Shown: piece after piece, positions 10,241-24,498 of the stretch | Position numbering within the stretch: position 1 is the stretch's first letter | Layout: each line of letters begins with the position of its first letter | NCBI RefSeq assembly: GCF_010500965.1 | Contig: NZ_QVMI01000003.1 | Location: 186,001 to 250,000 of the forward strand | Length of the DNA: 64,000 bases | Direction of reading: 5' to 3' | Source of the DNA: Bacteroides sp. 51 | Lineage (GTDB): Bacteria > Bacteroidota > Bacteroidia > Bacteroidales > Bacteroidaceae | Translations under genes and position numbers: made by a program | Notes under the pieces: model-generated | The model's database searches: none | Told to the model about the DNA's origin: nothing | What the model saw: the letters and a program-made list of their open reading frames with translations, nothing else

Positions 10241-10269
10241 TTTTGTCACCAACTGACATTCTGACAAAA
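10241..10269. repeat. TTTTGTCA/TGACAAAA inverted repeat
   Basis: Perfect 8-bp arms with a 13-nt spacer, about 170 nt before the GH20 start. It could be an operator or a hairpin in the leader; nothing in the sequence decides this. Confidence 0.35.
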
Positions 10270-10442
10270 GAAACCCTCAAAAACACCTTTCAACTTATTT
10301 ACAGCAAAACTTATAGTGAATCCAGTAACACAACATTCCCAATTCTTCCCTATCTTTAACCCCAAACGTTATGTACACATAATAAACCCGGATAAATTGC
10401 AAAGAAATGTCCGGAAAAGAAATAAAAACCAACGATTTACAC

Positions 10443-12014
10443 ATGAAAAAAGTACTCACCCTATGTTGCCTACTCATCATTATTCCGGAGTTATGGGCAC
10501 AACTACCGCTCTTCCCCACCCCCGCCAAACAGTCTGTGCAGAAGGGCAACTTTACGATCCACAATCAAACAACCGTTGAAGGCCAGGACGAACACAGCCG
10601 GCAACTAGCCGCAACGCTTGATAAAGAGCTTCAGTCCATTCGCCTTGCCCGGAAAGAAAGTAAAAACACCATCAAATTCATATTGAACTCCACCGGCGAT
10701 CAAGTCAAAGACGGGTATCGACTCCATGTCACCCCCGAAGTCGTGACACTGGAAGCCTCTTCGCCCTCCGGTTTGTTCTATGCCAAGGAATCATTGCTGC
10801 AACTGGCTCGTGCGGGCGAAGGCACCCTCCCCACTTGCCGGATTGAAGATGCCCCACGCTACGCCTGGCGCGGTTTCATGCTCGACGAGAGTCGCCACTT
10901 CTTCGGCAAAGAAAAGGTAAAGCAATACCTCGACATCATGGCCTCGCTGCGAATGAACATATTCCACTGGCACCTGACCGACGAACAGGGTTGGCGCATC
11001 GAGATCAAACAGTATCCAAAACTGACCACCGTCGGAGCCATCGGCAACTGGCACGACCCGCAAGCCCCCGCCACGTTTTATACACAGGAGGATATCAAAG
11101 AAATCGTGGCCTATGCCGCCCAACGCCAAATCATGATCATCCCCGAGTTTGATATGCCGGGACATGCCAGCGCGGCCGGACGGGCGTACCCCGAAATCTC
11201 CGGTGGCGGCGAAGGACGCTGGCAGCACTTTACCTACCATCCTTGCAAAGAAGAGACTTTTCAGTTTATCAATAATGTATTGGACGAGATCGTCAGCCTC
11301 TTCCCCGCTCCCTACATCCATATCGGGGGCGACGAAGTACATTTCGGGAACCAGAGCTGGTTCACCGACCCGCAAATCCAGCAGTTTATTGCAGACCATA
11401 ACCTGAAAAACGAACTCGGCCTCGAACACTACTTCATCCGCCGGGTGGCCGATATGCTCACCCAAAAAGGCAGAACCATGATCGGGTGGGACGAGATTGT
11501 GGATTCGGGCGTATCGCCCACCCAAGCCATAGTGATGTGGTGGCGTCACGACAAACCCTCGCAACTCGTTAAAGCCCTCGAACAAGGTTTCCGTGTCATC
11601 ATGACCCCACGCCGCCCACTCTACGGCGACTTCGTTCAATACGGCACGCATACCGTGGGGCGCACCTGGAACGGTTACAACTCCATCGAAGACATATACC
11701 GATTCCCCGATCCTATCATCCACTTCACCAAAAACTACGAGGACCAGATCATCGGCCTGCAACTGAATATATGGACGGAACGCATCGCCCAACCCAAGCG
11801 ACTCGACTTTATGGTGTTCCCCCGCCTGGCTGCCGTGGCAGAAGCCGCCTGGACCCCTGCAAGGTCAAAGGAGTGCTCGCTGTTTATGCAGAAACTGCCC
11901 GTATTCCTCAACTACCTCGACACGTTGGGCATCTACTACTTCAACCCCTTCCGTCCCGAACAGCACGCCGAACCCGGCGCACCCGAAAAGGAAGATATAT
12001 TACAGAACGGATAA
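10443..12014 (+). CDS. GH20 beta-N-acetylhexosaminidase
   Basis: This exo-enzyme removes terminal beta-linked GlcNAc or GalNAc by substrate-assisted catalysis, probably in the periplasm. I placed the start at 10443 because it gives a clean signal peptide (MKKVLTLCCLLIIIPELWAQ, cut before Gln); the frame is open to an upstream ATG at 10407, which would only add 12 polar residues. Domains: a GH20b N-terminal domain (about 20-130) and the catalytic barrel (about 135-490). The catalytic Asp-Glu pair is in HIGGDEVHFG (Asp297, Glu298). Other family motifs are RGFMLDESRHFF, FHWHLTDEQGWRIEI and PEFDMPGHASAA. The 523-residue length fits single-domain Bacteroides enzymes. It is the first gene of the PUL enzyme operon. 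Confidence 0.95.
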   Translation: MKKVLTLCCLLIIIPELWAQLPLFPTPAKQSVQKGNFTIHNQTTVEGQDEHSRQLAATLDKELQSIRLARKESKNTIKFILNSTGDQVKDGYRLHVTPEVVTLEASSPSGLFYAKESLLQLARAGEGTLPTCRIEDAPRYAWRGFMLDESRHFFGKEKVKQYLDIMASLRMNIFHWHLTDEQGWRIEIKQYPKLTTVGAIGNWHDPQAPATFYTQEDIKEIVAYAAQRQIMIIPEFDMPGHASAAGRAYPEISGGGEGRWQHFTYHPCKEETFQFINNVLDEIVSLFPAPYIHIGGDEVHFGNQSWFTDPQIQQFIADHNLKNELGLEHYFIRRVADMLTQKGRTMIGWDEIVDSGVSPTQAIVMWWRHDKPSQLVKALEQGFRVIMTPRRPLYGDFVQYGTHTVGRTWNGYNSIEDIYRFPDPIIHFTKNYEDQIIGLQLNIWTERIAQPKRLDFMVFPRLAAVAEAAWTPARSKECSLFMQKLPVFLNYLDTLGIYYFNPFRPEQHAEPGAPEKEDILQNG

Positions 12015-12054
12015 TCGTACAGAAAAGCCCCTGAGCCGGATTTGAGCAAAACAA

Positions 12055-12072
12055 ATAGTGAATCCAGCAACA
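12055..12072 (+). repeat. Second copy of an 18-bp leader repeat
   Basis: ATAGTGAATCCAGCAACA here differs by one base from 10313-10330, ATAGTGAATCCAGTAACA. One copy lies about 110 nt before the GH20 start and the other about 80 nt before the GH105-like/GH2 fusion. It may be a shared regulatory or RNA-processing site inside the operon, or a chance duplication. Confidence 0.4.
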
Positions 12073-12151
12073 GCAACAAGTCCCGGCTACCTATTTTTGC
12101 AATCAAAGTCAGTTACAGAAACGAACTTTAATTGCAAAAGAAAAGTTAGCC

Positions 12152-15100
12152 ATGAGAAATACATTCGCTACCGGCATCTTGTCGGTTATACTATCAATAG
12201 GTTCTCCATATATTTGTGCTGCCCAAGGCAGAGCAGACCTCCCCCCAAAGCCGGAGATATATCACACGCTTCAGGCGGTTGCCCGAAAGCAAATGTCCGA
12301 CTTTAACTACTCTGCCAAAGGCAACGCATTCCACCTTCACGACTACGGAATTGATGCCTGGACAAACGCCACGTTCTTCCTCGGCCTGGCCGGGTGGAGC
12401 CTGGTGGCCCAGGACCCCGCCCCATACCGCGAGTGGTTGCTGAAAACAGGTAATGACGCAAATTGGAAACTCCCCCGCAACTTCATCCACCATCCCCAAT
12501 TTGGTATATACCATGCCGACGAGCTTTGCATCAGTCAGTTCTACCTTGCCATGTATGCACTTTATAAGGAAGATGCCATGATTGCCGATACCCGCGAACG
12601 GTTAGATGCCATTGTCAACCATCCACCCCATCCGGCCATGGATTACGAGAGCAAACAGGCATGGACCTGGTGCGATGCCCTGTTCATGGCACCGTCCGTA
12701 TATACCCAAATGTCGGTCATTACGCAAGACAACAAGTATATCGACTTCATGAACGAACAATATCATCGAACATACAACCACCTGTACAGTCCGGCAGACA
12801 GCCTGTTTTTCCGTGACGATAGTTATTTTAACCAGACAGAGCGTAACGGAAAGAAAGTATTTTGGGGCAGAGGAAACGGATGGGTTGCCGCCGGACTGGT
12901 CAATATCCTTAAGCACATGCCCCGCACATCGGCATACCGTTCGTTTTACGAAGCATTGTTCGTCCGGCTGTGCACCCGGCTGGCCGATTTACAAGACGTG
13001 AAAGGTTTCTGGCACGCCAGTCTGCTCGACCCGGATGCCTATCCCACCCCCGAAACAAGCGCCACCTCGCTCATCACCTATGCACTGGCATATGGTGTAA
13101 ACAACAGTTTGCTGGACAAAAAGACATTCCTTCCCAAAATCGCTATGGCATGGAAAGCCCTGGCCACAGCCATCGACGAGGAAGGCCGCCTAGGCTGGGT
13201 GCAACCCATCGGTGCAGACCCGAAAGCCGTTACACGCAACATGACCGCCGTTTATGGCCCCGGTGCCTTACTGCTGGCAGGTACGGAACTCCTCCAACTC
13301 ACCACCGGCGAGGTGCCCGATGAGGCACCGGAGCCAGCTTCCGGACGCATCACCATCCCCTTTAACGACAACTGGCTATTCAAAAAAGGCCCATTCGAAC
13401 ACGACCCTGTCCTTGCTGCCGCCACTCCCTTTCTCTCCGATCAATCCATCCTGGGCGGATTTGGCGATCCCGCCTGGGAAACCGTCACCATTCCTCACAC
13501 CTGGAATGCCACCGACATGCAAACAGAGAAAAACAGCTTCTACGCCGGAGAAGCCTACTACCGCAAAAGCTACACTCCCGCCCTCACGCATAAGGATAAA
13601 CGCATCTTTCTGCGTTTCGAAGGCGTGGCAAGTACCGCCCATGTCTACATTAACGGTCAGTTTGCCGGGAAACACGAAGGGGGGTATCCGGCATTTGCCG
13701 TAGAGATTTCTTCCCTGCTGAATGTTGGCAAACCCAACGAAATACTCGTCAAGGTCAACAACGCCTCACGCCCCGATGTCATTCCCGTCAACCACAACCT
13801 GTTTGGTGTATATGGAGGGATGTACCGGCCTGTATCCCTCATCATCACCGAAAAAGTTCATATTGCCGTCACCGATCATGCCTCACCCGGACTATACATC
13901 AGCCAGAAAGAGGTAAGCAGGAAATCGGCAACGATCAACATACGTACCAAGCTCGAAAATAAGTACAATCACCCGCTACCCATGCGGTTGGTTACCACCA
14001 TTTATGAATCCGACGGACGTATTAAAGATAAACAGCAAACCAACATCATCCTTTCGCCGCAAGGACGGCAAACTGCCGAACAGCAGTTCACCCTGCGCCA
14101 TCCCCACCTGTGGCAAGGACTGGAAGACCCATATCTATACAGAGTCGTCACCCAACTGGTCGATCATCAAGACAGGATAACAGATGAAGTAACCCAACCA
14201 TTAGGTGTACGCCACATCCGGTTCAAGAAGGGTGACGGCCTGTATTTGAACGAGCAGAAAGTGCCCATGTACGGCGTATGCCGCCATCAGGATCGCTGGC
14301 AGGTAGGCAGCGCGCTCACCCATGCGCACCACGACGAAGACCTCGCGCTTATCCGCGAAATGGGGGCTACCACCATTCGCCTGGCACATTACCAACAGGC
14401 AGAGTACGTCTACGCCAAGTGCGACAGCATCGGTTTCCTGGTATGGGCAGAGATTCCGTTCGTCAACCGGGTCACTACACACGAGGCGGATAATGCCCGC
14501 CGGCAACTGACGGAACTTATCCGCCAAAATTACAACCACCCCTCCATCTATGTATGGGGCCTGCACAACGAAGTGTACATACCGCATAACTATACCGCCG
14601 AAATCACCGCGGAACTCCACGACCTGGCCAAGTCGGAAGATCCCGGACGCTACACCGTAGCCGTCAATGGTTATGGAGATGCCGGACACCCGGTGAATAT
14701 GCAAGCCGACATACAAGGTATCAACCGCTATTTCGGATGGTACGAAAGAAAAACACAAGATCTCAAACCCTGGCTCGAAAGCCTTGAAAGAGACTATCCT
14801 CACCACCTTATTATACTGGCCGAATATGGCGCCGAAGCCAACATCGACCAGCAAGACGAACAGACAGGTGAGGTAGGCGACTGTTGCGGATTCACCAACT
14901 CCTACAACGAAACCTTCGCCACCCGCCTGCACGAGAAGCACTGGGGATATATAGCACATTCGCCCCACCTGGCAGCTTCCTACATCTGGAACATGTTCGA
15001 CTTTTGTACTCCCATGGCGGCACAAGGAGGTGTCGAAGCCCGGAACATGAAAGGACTGGTTACCTTCGACCGGAAAACAAAAAAAGACCCGTTCTACTGG

Positions 15101-15439
15101 TACAAAGCCAATTGGAGTAAAGAGCCCGTACTCTATATTACCGGACGCAGAAACACGGAACGCTATCAGGCCGTGACCACTGTTAATGTTTATTCAAATC
15201 TGGGGCAACCCGTCCTCTTTGTTAATGGGCAGGAAATTAAGTCCGCACAAAAAGGCACGACCCCGGTTCATTATATCTTTGAAAATGTTAACTTAGCAGT
15301 TGGGAAAAATACGTTAGAAGTAAAGGCTAAGTACAACGGGATCACATACCAGGATCAGATCATCTGGTTTTACCATCCCGAGAACAAAGCCGGAAACCAG
15401 ACCCTGACAGAAAGAGAAAAAGAACATTCCGGATTATAG
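12152..15439 (+). CDS. Fusion of a GH105/GH88-like unsaturated uronyl hydrolase and a GH2 glycosidase
   Basis: A 1095-residue exported protein with two catalytic modules. After a signal peptide (about 1-24), residues about 30-385 form an alpha/alpha barrel like GH105/GH88 enzymes, which remove the unsaturated uronic acid left by polysaccharide lyases; WTWCDALFMAP (Asp175 the likely acid) and GRGNGWVAAGL are seen. From about residue 400 there is a GH2 enzyme: sugar-binding jelly roll, immunoglobulin-like domain and a TIM barrel with acid/base Glu807 in WGLHNEV and nucleophile Glu891 in LAEYGAEA. The EYG nucleophile motif and an N-x-K triplet (965-967) resemble beta-glucuronidases, but related GH2 galactosidases can also carry N-x-K, so the sugar is uncertain. 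The gene follows GH20 by 137 nt. Both halves appear intact and in one frame. Confidence 0.9.
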   Translation: MRNTFATGILSVILSIGSPYICAAQGRADLPPKPEIYHTLQAVARKQMSDFNYSAKGNAFHLHDYGIDAWTNATFFLGLAGWSLVAQDPAPYREWLLKTGNDANWKLPRNFIHHPQFGIYHADELCISQFYLAMYALYKEDAMIADTRERLDAIVNHPPHPAMDYESKQAWTWCDALFMAPSVYTQMSVITQDNKYIDFMNEQYHRTYNHLYSPADSLFFRDDSYFNQTERNGKKVFWGRGNGWVAAGLVNILKHMPRTSAYRSFYEALFVRLCTRLADLQDVKGFWHASLLDPDAYPTPETSATSLITYALAYGVNNSLLDKKTFLPKIAMAWKALATAIDEEGRLGWVQPIGADPKAVTRNMTAVYGPGALLLAGTELLQLTTGEVPDEAPEPASGRITIPFNDNWLFKKGPFEHDPVLAAATPFLSDQSILGGFGDPAWETVTIPHTWNATDMQTEKNSFYAGEAYYRKSYTPALTHKDKRIFLRFEGVASTAHVYINGQFAGKHEGGYPAFAVEISSLLNVGKPNEILVKVNNASRPDVIPVNHNLFGVYGGMYRPVSLIITEKVHIAVTDHASPGLYISQKEVSRKSATINIRTKLENKYNHPLPMRLVTTIYESDGRIKDKQQTNIILSPQGRQTAEQQFTLRHPHLWQGLEDPYLYRVVTQLVDHQDRITDEVTQPLGVRHIRFKKGDGLYLNEQKVPMYGVCRHQDRWQVGSALTHAHHDEDLALIREMGATTIRLAHYQQAEYVYAKCDSIGFLVWAEIPFVNRVTTHEADNARRQLTELIRQNYNHPSIYVWGLHNEVYIPHNYTAEITAELHDLAKSEDPGRYTVAVNGYGDAGHPVNMQADIQGINRYFGWYERKTQDLKPWLESLERDYPHHLIILAEYGAEANIDQQDEQTGEVGDCCGFTNSYNETFATRLHEKHWGYIAHSPHLAASYIWNMFDFCTPMAAQGGVEARNMKGLVTFDRKTKKDPFYWYKANWSKEPVLYITGRRNTERYQAVTTVNVYSNLGQPVLFVNGQEIKSAQKGTTPVHYIFENVNLAVGKNTLEVKAKYNGITYQDQIIWFYHPENKAGNQTLTEREKEHSGL

Positions 15440-15500
15440 TACGATCTGAAGTGTATAAAAAGCAATATAGCGGCAAATCAATCTATTAAATTCAATATAA

Positions 15501-16889
15501 ATGATCATGAGAAATCACTTTTTGACCTTAATCATCGTAGCCATTTGCCTATGCGGTTGCCAAACCCGCGAATGTGCACGTGTTATTCCAACCCCCACCC
15601 CCGAACGTCCGGCAGGACAAACTGATGTGTTGGCACTTACCTGCGACCCTATACCCACTGTACGCGTTGCCTTTATCGGACTAGGCATGCGGGGACCCGG
15701 AGCGGTAAACCGCATGACGCACATCCCCGGAGTAGAAATCGTTGCCCTGTGCGATGTGGAACAAGAGAACACAAAACGAGTGAACGAAACACTGGTTAAA
15801 CGCGGACTCCCCCAAACAGAAGAATTCTACGGAGACACCGCCGCATGGCGAAAAGTAACCGCCCTGCCCAACGTAGACCTGATTTACATAGCCACCGACT
15901 GGAAAAGCCATGCCACCATAGGCATACAGGCCATGAAAGACGGCAAACACGTAGCCATCGAAGTACCCGCCGCCATGACCATGGACGAAATATGGGGCCT
16001 CATCAATACATCGGAACAAACCCGCAAACATTGCATCCAGTTGGAGAACTGCGTATACGACTTCTTCGAACTCACCACACTGAACATGGTGCAACAAGGC
16101 TTACTTGGCGAGGTGTTGCACGGTGAGGGTGCTTACATTCACGGACTGCAACCGTATTGGGATCAATACTGGAACAACTGGCGCATGGACTTCAACCGCA
16201 CCCATCGCGGAGATGTATATCCTACACACGGTTTAGGCCCTGTATGCCAGGCCATGAACATTCACCGGGGCGACAAGCTGAACTATCTCGTATCGGTAGA
16301 TACCAAAGCAGTGGGCAACCCGGCTTACATCAAAGAGAAAACAGGCGAAACCGTGACCGACTTCCGTAACGGCGACCACACCACCACGATGATCCGCACC
16401 GAAAAAGGCAAAAGCATCCTGATTGAGCACAACGTGACTTCGCCACGCCCGTATAACCGCATGTACCAGCTTACCGGTACCAAAGGTTTTGCCAACAAAT
16501 ATCCGGTAGAAGGCTATGCACTGGACGGAGGCGATATTGACCCCGAAGTTGCTGCCAATCATGAGAACCTCAACGCCCACGACTTTCTACCTAAAGAAGT
16601 GATGGAAGCCCTGATGCAGAAATACAAACACCCCATCGTGAAGGATATTGAAGAGAAAGCCAAACAAGTAGGCGGTCACGGTGGCATGGATTTCATTATG
16701 GATTATCGTATGATTTACTGTTTGCAAAACGGTTTACCCCTCGATATGGATGTGTACGACCTGGCCGAATGGTGCTGCCTTATCCCTCTCACCGAGATTT
16801 CACTAGACAACAACAGCGCACCCGTAGAAATCCCCGATTTCACCCGTGGCGCCTGGAATAAACTTAACGGACTACAATTTGCTCAATAA
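15501..16889 (+). CDS. GH109-type glycosidase (Gfo/Idh/MocA fold), predicted alpha-N-acetylgalactosaminidase
   Basis: GH109 enzymes remove alpha-linked GalNAc with tightly bound NAD, by oxidation, elimination and re-addition. The protein is a lipoprotein (lipobox LCGC, Cys20), so it acts in the periplasm or at the cell surface. The Rossmann glycine motif is AFIGLGMRGPGA near residue 56-67, followed by EIVALCD. The Gfo/Idh lysine region (IEVPAA in place of the common EKP) and the family segments YIHGLQPYWDQYW and HRGDVYPTHGLGP are present. The 462-residue length fits GH109. It lies 61 nt after the fusion gene and 3 nt before the lyase-like gene, so it belongs to the operon. A non-glycosidic oxidoreductase role is possible but less likely given the context and signal. 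Confidence 0.88.
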   Translation: MIMRNHFLTLIIVAICLCGCQTRECARVIPTPTPERPAGQTDVLALTCDPIPTVRVAFIGLGMRGPGAVNRMTHIPGVEIVALCDVEQENTKRVNETLVKRGLPQTEEFYGDTAAWRKVTALPNVDLIYIATDWKSHATIGIQAMKDGKHVAIEVPAAMTMDEIWGLINTSEQTRKHCIQLENCVYDFFELTTLNMVQQGLLGEVLHGEGAYIHGLQPYWDQYWNNWRMDFNRTHRGDVYPTHGLGPVCQAMNIHRGDKLNYLVSVDTKAVGNPAYIKEKTGETVTDFRNGDHTTTMIRTEKGKSILIEHNVTSPRPYNRMYQLTGTKGFANKYPVEGYALDGGDIDPEVAANHENLNAHDFLPKEVMEALMQKYKHPIVKDIEEKAKQVGGHGGMDFIMDYRMIYCLQNGLPLDMDVYDLAEWCCLIPLTEISLDNNSAPVEIPDFTRGAWNKLNGLQFAQ

Positions 16890-16892
16890 ACC

Positions 16893-22202
<5,310 letters not shown>

Positions 22203-22230
22203 CTTTACCAATACCTAATTAAAAAACAGT

Positions 22231-23631
22231 ATGAAAACAAAAAGACTTTGGTCAATTGTCCTGCTAACAGCCATGACGTTGCCTATCTACGCCCAGCAAC
22301 CGGATGGAGGAATCACCCCCGAAATGCTGCAACAAATCAAGCAATCCTATAAAGGAACCACAGCCGATAAGGCCATCCAAAATGCTATTACCAACACCAA
22401 CATCAATCAACTTGCCATCAACACGGAGAGCAAGAATAACTTCGATACGTACTTTTCGCATAAGGTAAACAGCAAAGGCATCACCAACCAGAAATCATCC
22501 GGCCGTTGCTGGCTTTTCACTGGGCTGAACGTGTTCCGCGCCAAAGCCATTGCTAAATATGGTATGGGAGATTTCAAATTCTCCACCAACTATTCTTTCT
22601 TCTGGGATCAGCTCGAAAAGTCCAACCTGTTCCTGCAAGGCATCATCGACACCCGAACGCAACCGATGGACGACCGCCATGTGGAATGGCTCTTTAAGAA
22701 TGTATTGAGCGACGGCGGGCAATTCACTGGCGTATTCGACATCCTGACCAAATACGGTGTTGTACCTGCCGAAGCCATGGTAGAGACAAACAGCAGCGAT
22801 AATACCGGCAGAATGTCCAACCTCATTGGCCTTAAACTTAAAGAATACGGTTTGCAACTACGCGAGCAATCGGCTAAAGGAGCCAAACTCCCTGCACTGG
22901 AAAAGAGCAAAACCGAAATGCTGGGAACGATCTACCGCATGCTGGTTCTAAACCTGGGAGAACCACCCGCAACCTTTACCTGGGCGCGTACTAACGCTAA
23001 AGGCGAACCCGTGGAAACGAAAGAATACACTCCCCTGTCCTTCTATAACGAATTCATCGGTGGCGACATTGAGAACGACTACGTAATGCTGATGAACGAC
23101 CCCACGCGCGAATTCTACAAGCTATACGAGATCGACTACGACCGCCACCGCTATGATGGTAAAAACTGGACGTACGTCAACCTACCGATTGAAGAAATCA
23201 AGGAAATGGCTATCGCATCTATTAAGGACAGTACTATGATGTACTTTTCCTGCGACGTGGGCAAGTTCTTCGACCGCGACAGAGGTGTGCTTGATGTAAA
23301 CTACTACGACTACGGTTCTCTGTTTGATACGACTTTCGGCATGGATAAGAAACAGCGCATCCAGACCTTTGCCAGTGGTTCTTCGCACGCCATGACGCTA
23401 ATGGCGGTAGACCTCGATGCTAATGGTACGCCTAAAAAATGGATGGTAGAAAACAGTTGGGGTCCGGGAGCGAATAACGGGCATCTCATTATGACGGATG
23501 AATGGTTCAATGAATATATGTTCCGTCTGGTGTTGGAAAAGAAATATATTACCGGCAAAGTTAAAGAGGTAATGAAACAAAAGCCAATCCGTTTACCGGC
23601 ATGGGACCCTATGTTTGCTGATGAAGAGTAA
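22231..23631 (+). CDS. C1-family (bleomycin hydrolase / PepC-like) cysteine aminopeptidase
   Basis: A papain-fold peptidase of the bleomycin hydrolase/aminopeptidase C group, which trims residues from peptide N-termini. The catalytic triad is visible: Cys93 in SSGRCWLF, His386 in SSHAMTLM and Asn408 in VENSWG. Unlike the cytosolic bleomycin hydrolases it has a Sec signal peptide (about 1-21, cut before QQPDGG), so it works in the periplasm; exported versions are common in Bacteroidetes. The 466-residue length is normal. It has its own promoter and is not obviously part of the PUL. Downstream, a long inverted repeat separates it from a convergent esterase gene. Confidence 0.92.
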   Translation: MKTKRLWSIVLLTAMTLPIYAQQPDGGITPEMLQQIKQSYKGTTADKAIQNAITNTNINQLAINTESKNNFDTYFSHKVNSKGITNQKSSGRCWLFTGLNVFRAKAIAKYGMGDFKFSTNYSFFWDQLEKSNLFLQGIIDTRTQPMDDRHVEWLFKNVLSDGGQFTGVFDILTKYGVVPAEAMVETNSSDNTGRMSNLIGLKLKEYGLQLREQSAKGAKLPALEKSKTEMLGTIYRMLVLNLGEPPATFTWARTNAKGEPVETKEYTPLSFYNEFIGGDIENDYVMLMNDPTREFYKLYEIDYDRHRYDGKNWTYVNLPIEEIKEMAIASIKDSTMMYFSCDVGKFFDRDRGVLDVNYYDYGSLFDTTFGMDKKQRIQTFASGSSHAMTLMAVDLDANGTPKKWMVENSWGPGANNGHLIMTDEWFNEYMFRLVLEKKYITGKVKEVMKQKPIRLPAWDPMFADEE

Positions 23632-23650
23632 TCATCTAAAACGAAATACT

Positions 23651-23782
23651 GTAGAGGGTGTGTCATAACGTCATTGCGAGGGTTTACCCGAAGCAATCCA
23701 GCCTACAAAGCGTAAAAGCTGGATTGCTTCACTTCGTTCGCAATGACGAAGTGTCTTTACCGACTTATGACACACCCTCTAC
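23651..23782. repeat. Long nested inverted repeat between convergent genes
   Basis: Outer arms of 18 bp are perfect (23651-23668 and 23765-23782, GTAGAGGGTGTGTCATAA and its complement). Inside are further complementary blocks: CGTCATTGCG with CGCAATGACG, and GAAGCAATCCAGC with GCTGGATTGCTTC. The whole 132 bp folds into one branched hairpin. It can terminate transcription from both sides; the structure also resembles a non-autonomous dispersed repeat. Confidence 0.8.
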
Positions 23783-23791
23783 GGCAATCTG

Positions 23792-24460
23792 TTAAAAACG
23801 AATTACCTTGTCAACCATTTCTTTAGCAAGCTTCTCCATAATCTGATACCCTTCTTTGGTTGGATGTATGCCATCTGTAGATAATCCGGCTTTCATCGCT
23901 CCCTTTTCATCTCTCATGGGTGTATTGTAGTCAATATAAGGATATCCTTTAGGTTCCGCATATGCTTTAATCATTGCATTCAGCGCATCCACCTTTTGGG
24001 ATACATCCTTTATTTCCTTGCGCCAGGGAAACTCTCCCCCGGGAAGCACAGTAGATAGAATAACCTTTATTCCATTATACTCGGCCAACTCCGCCATGGA
24101 TTGTATGCAACTCATTGTAAACTCCGGTACGTACTCTCCTGTGTTCTGTGCAATATCATTTATGCCTATATTGATCACCACAGCTACCGGACTCAGGTTT
24201 ATCACATCCTGACGGAAACGCAACAAAAGCTGAGGACTGGTTTGCCCGCTTATCCCTCTGCCTATAAAGTTATTACTGGTAAAGAAGTCCGGACTGGCCT
24301 TCAGCCATCCATCGGTAATTGAGTTGCCTATAAACACCACTTGCTTGGGGTAAGCAGCATTGGCTTGAGCGTATCTACCCAGGTTTACAGCTTTCGTAAT
24401 ATCCTGCGCATGCACACCAAATGCCATAAAGGCAAAAAGGAGAATCAGTGTCTTTTTCAT
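23792..24460 (-). CDS. Secreted SGNH/GDSL-family hydrolase (esterase)
   Basis: A 222-residue SGNH hydrolase with a signal peptide (about 1-18, GVHA-Q). The four blocks are present: GNSITDGW (catalytic Ser in block I), GRGISGQTS (Gly), INIGINDIA (Asn) and DGIHPTKEGY (Asp and His). Relatives include sugar O-acetyl esterases and lysophospholipases. The GNSIT/GISGQ pattern is that of the carbohydrate esterase-like Bacteroidetes proteins, so removal of acetyl groups from glycans is plausible but not proven. A candidate -7 element (TATCTTTG, minus strand) lies within the 3' end of the gene upstream, so it probably has its own promoter. Confidence 0.9.
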   Translation of the reverse strand: MKKTLILLFAFMAFGVHAQDITKAVNLGRYAQANAAYPKQVVFIGNSITDGWLKASPDFFTSNNFIGRGISGQTSPQLLLRFRQDVINLSPVAVVINIGINDIAQNTGEYVPEFTMSCIQSMAELAEYNGIKVILSTVLPGGEFPWRKEIKDVSQKVDALNAMIKAYAEPKGYPYIDYNTPMRDEKGAMKAGLSTDGIHPTKEGYQIMEKLAKEMVDKVIRF

Positions 24461-24498
24461 TTTATTCTATTTTTTATATAGTGTTAATCAACAGTCAT

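Larger units (their letters stand above)
9453..10442. other. 990-bp gene-free region upstream of the PUL enzyme operon
   Basis: No convincing gene is present; the open frames here are short, AT-rich and lack family resemblance. Going downstream the region holds a CCTAGGGC hairpin (9504-9539), paired direct repeats with an internal palindrome (9863-9935), a TTTTGTCA/TGACAAAA inverted repeat (10241-10248 with 10262-10269), an 18-bp segment repeated before the second gene of the operon (10313-10330), and TATCTTTA at 10351-10358, one base from the -7 consensus. It looks like a long regulatory region and leader for the operon starting with GH20. Confidence 0.6.

Noticed and set aside
10407-10442. 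Upstream ATG of the GH20 gene at 10407
   Set aside because: It would put twelve polar residues before a clear signal peptide; the internal ATG at 10443 fits export better.
10791-11792. Long open frame (333 residues) on the minus strand opposite GH20
   Set aside because: It is a shadow of the GC-rich GH20 coding sequence, has no family motif, and GH20 is intact on the other strand.
14201-15025. Minus-strand open frame of 274 residues opposite the GH2 half of the fusion
   Set aside because: No recognisable domain; it mirrors codon bias of the true gene on the plus strand, which contains both catalytic glutamates.
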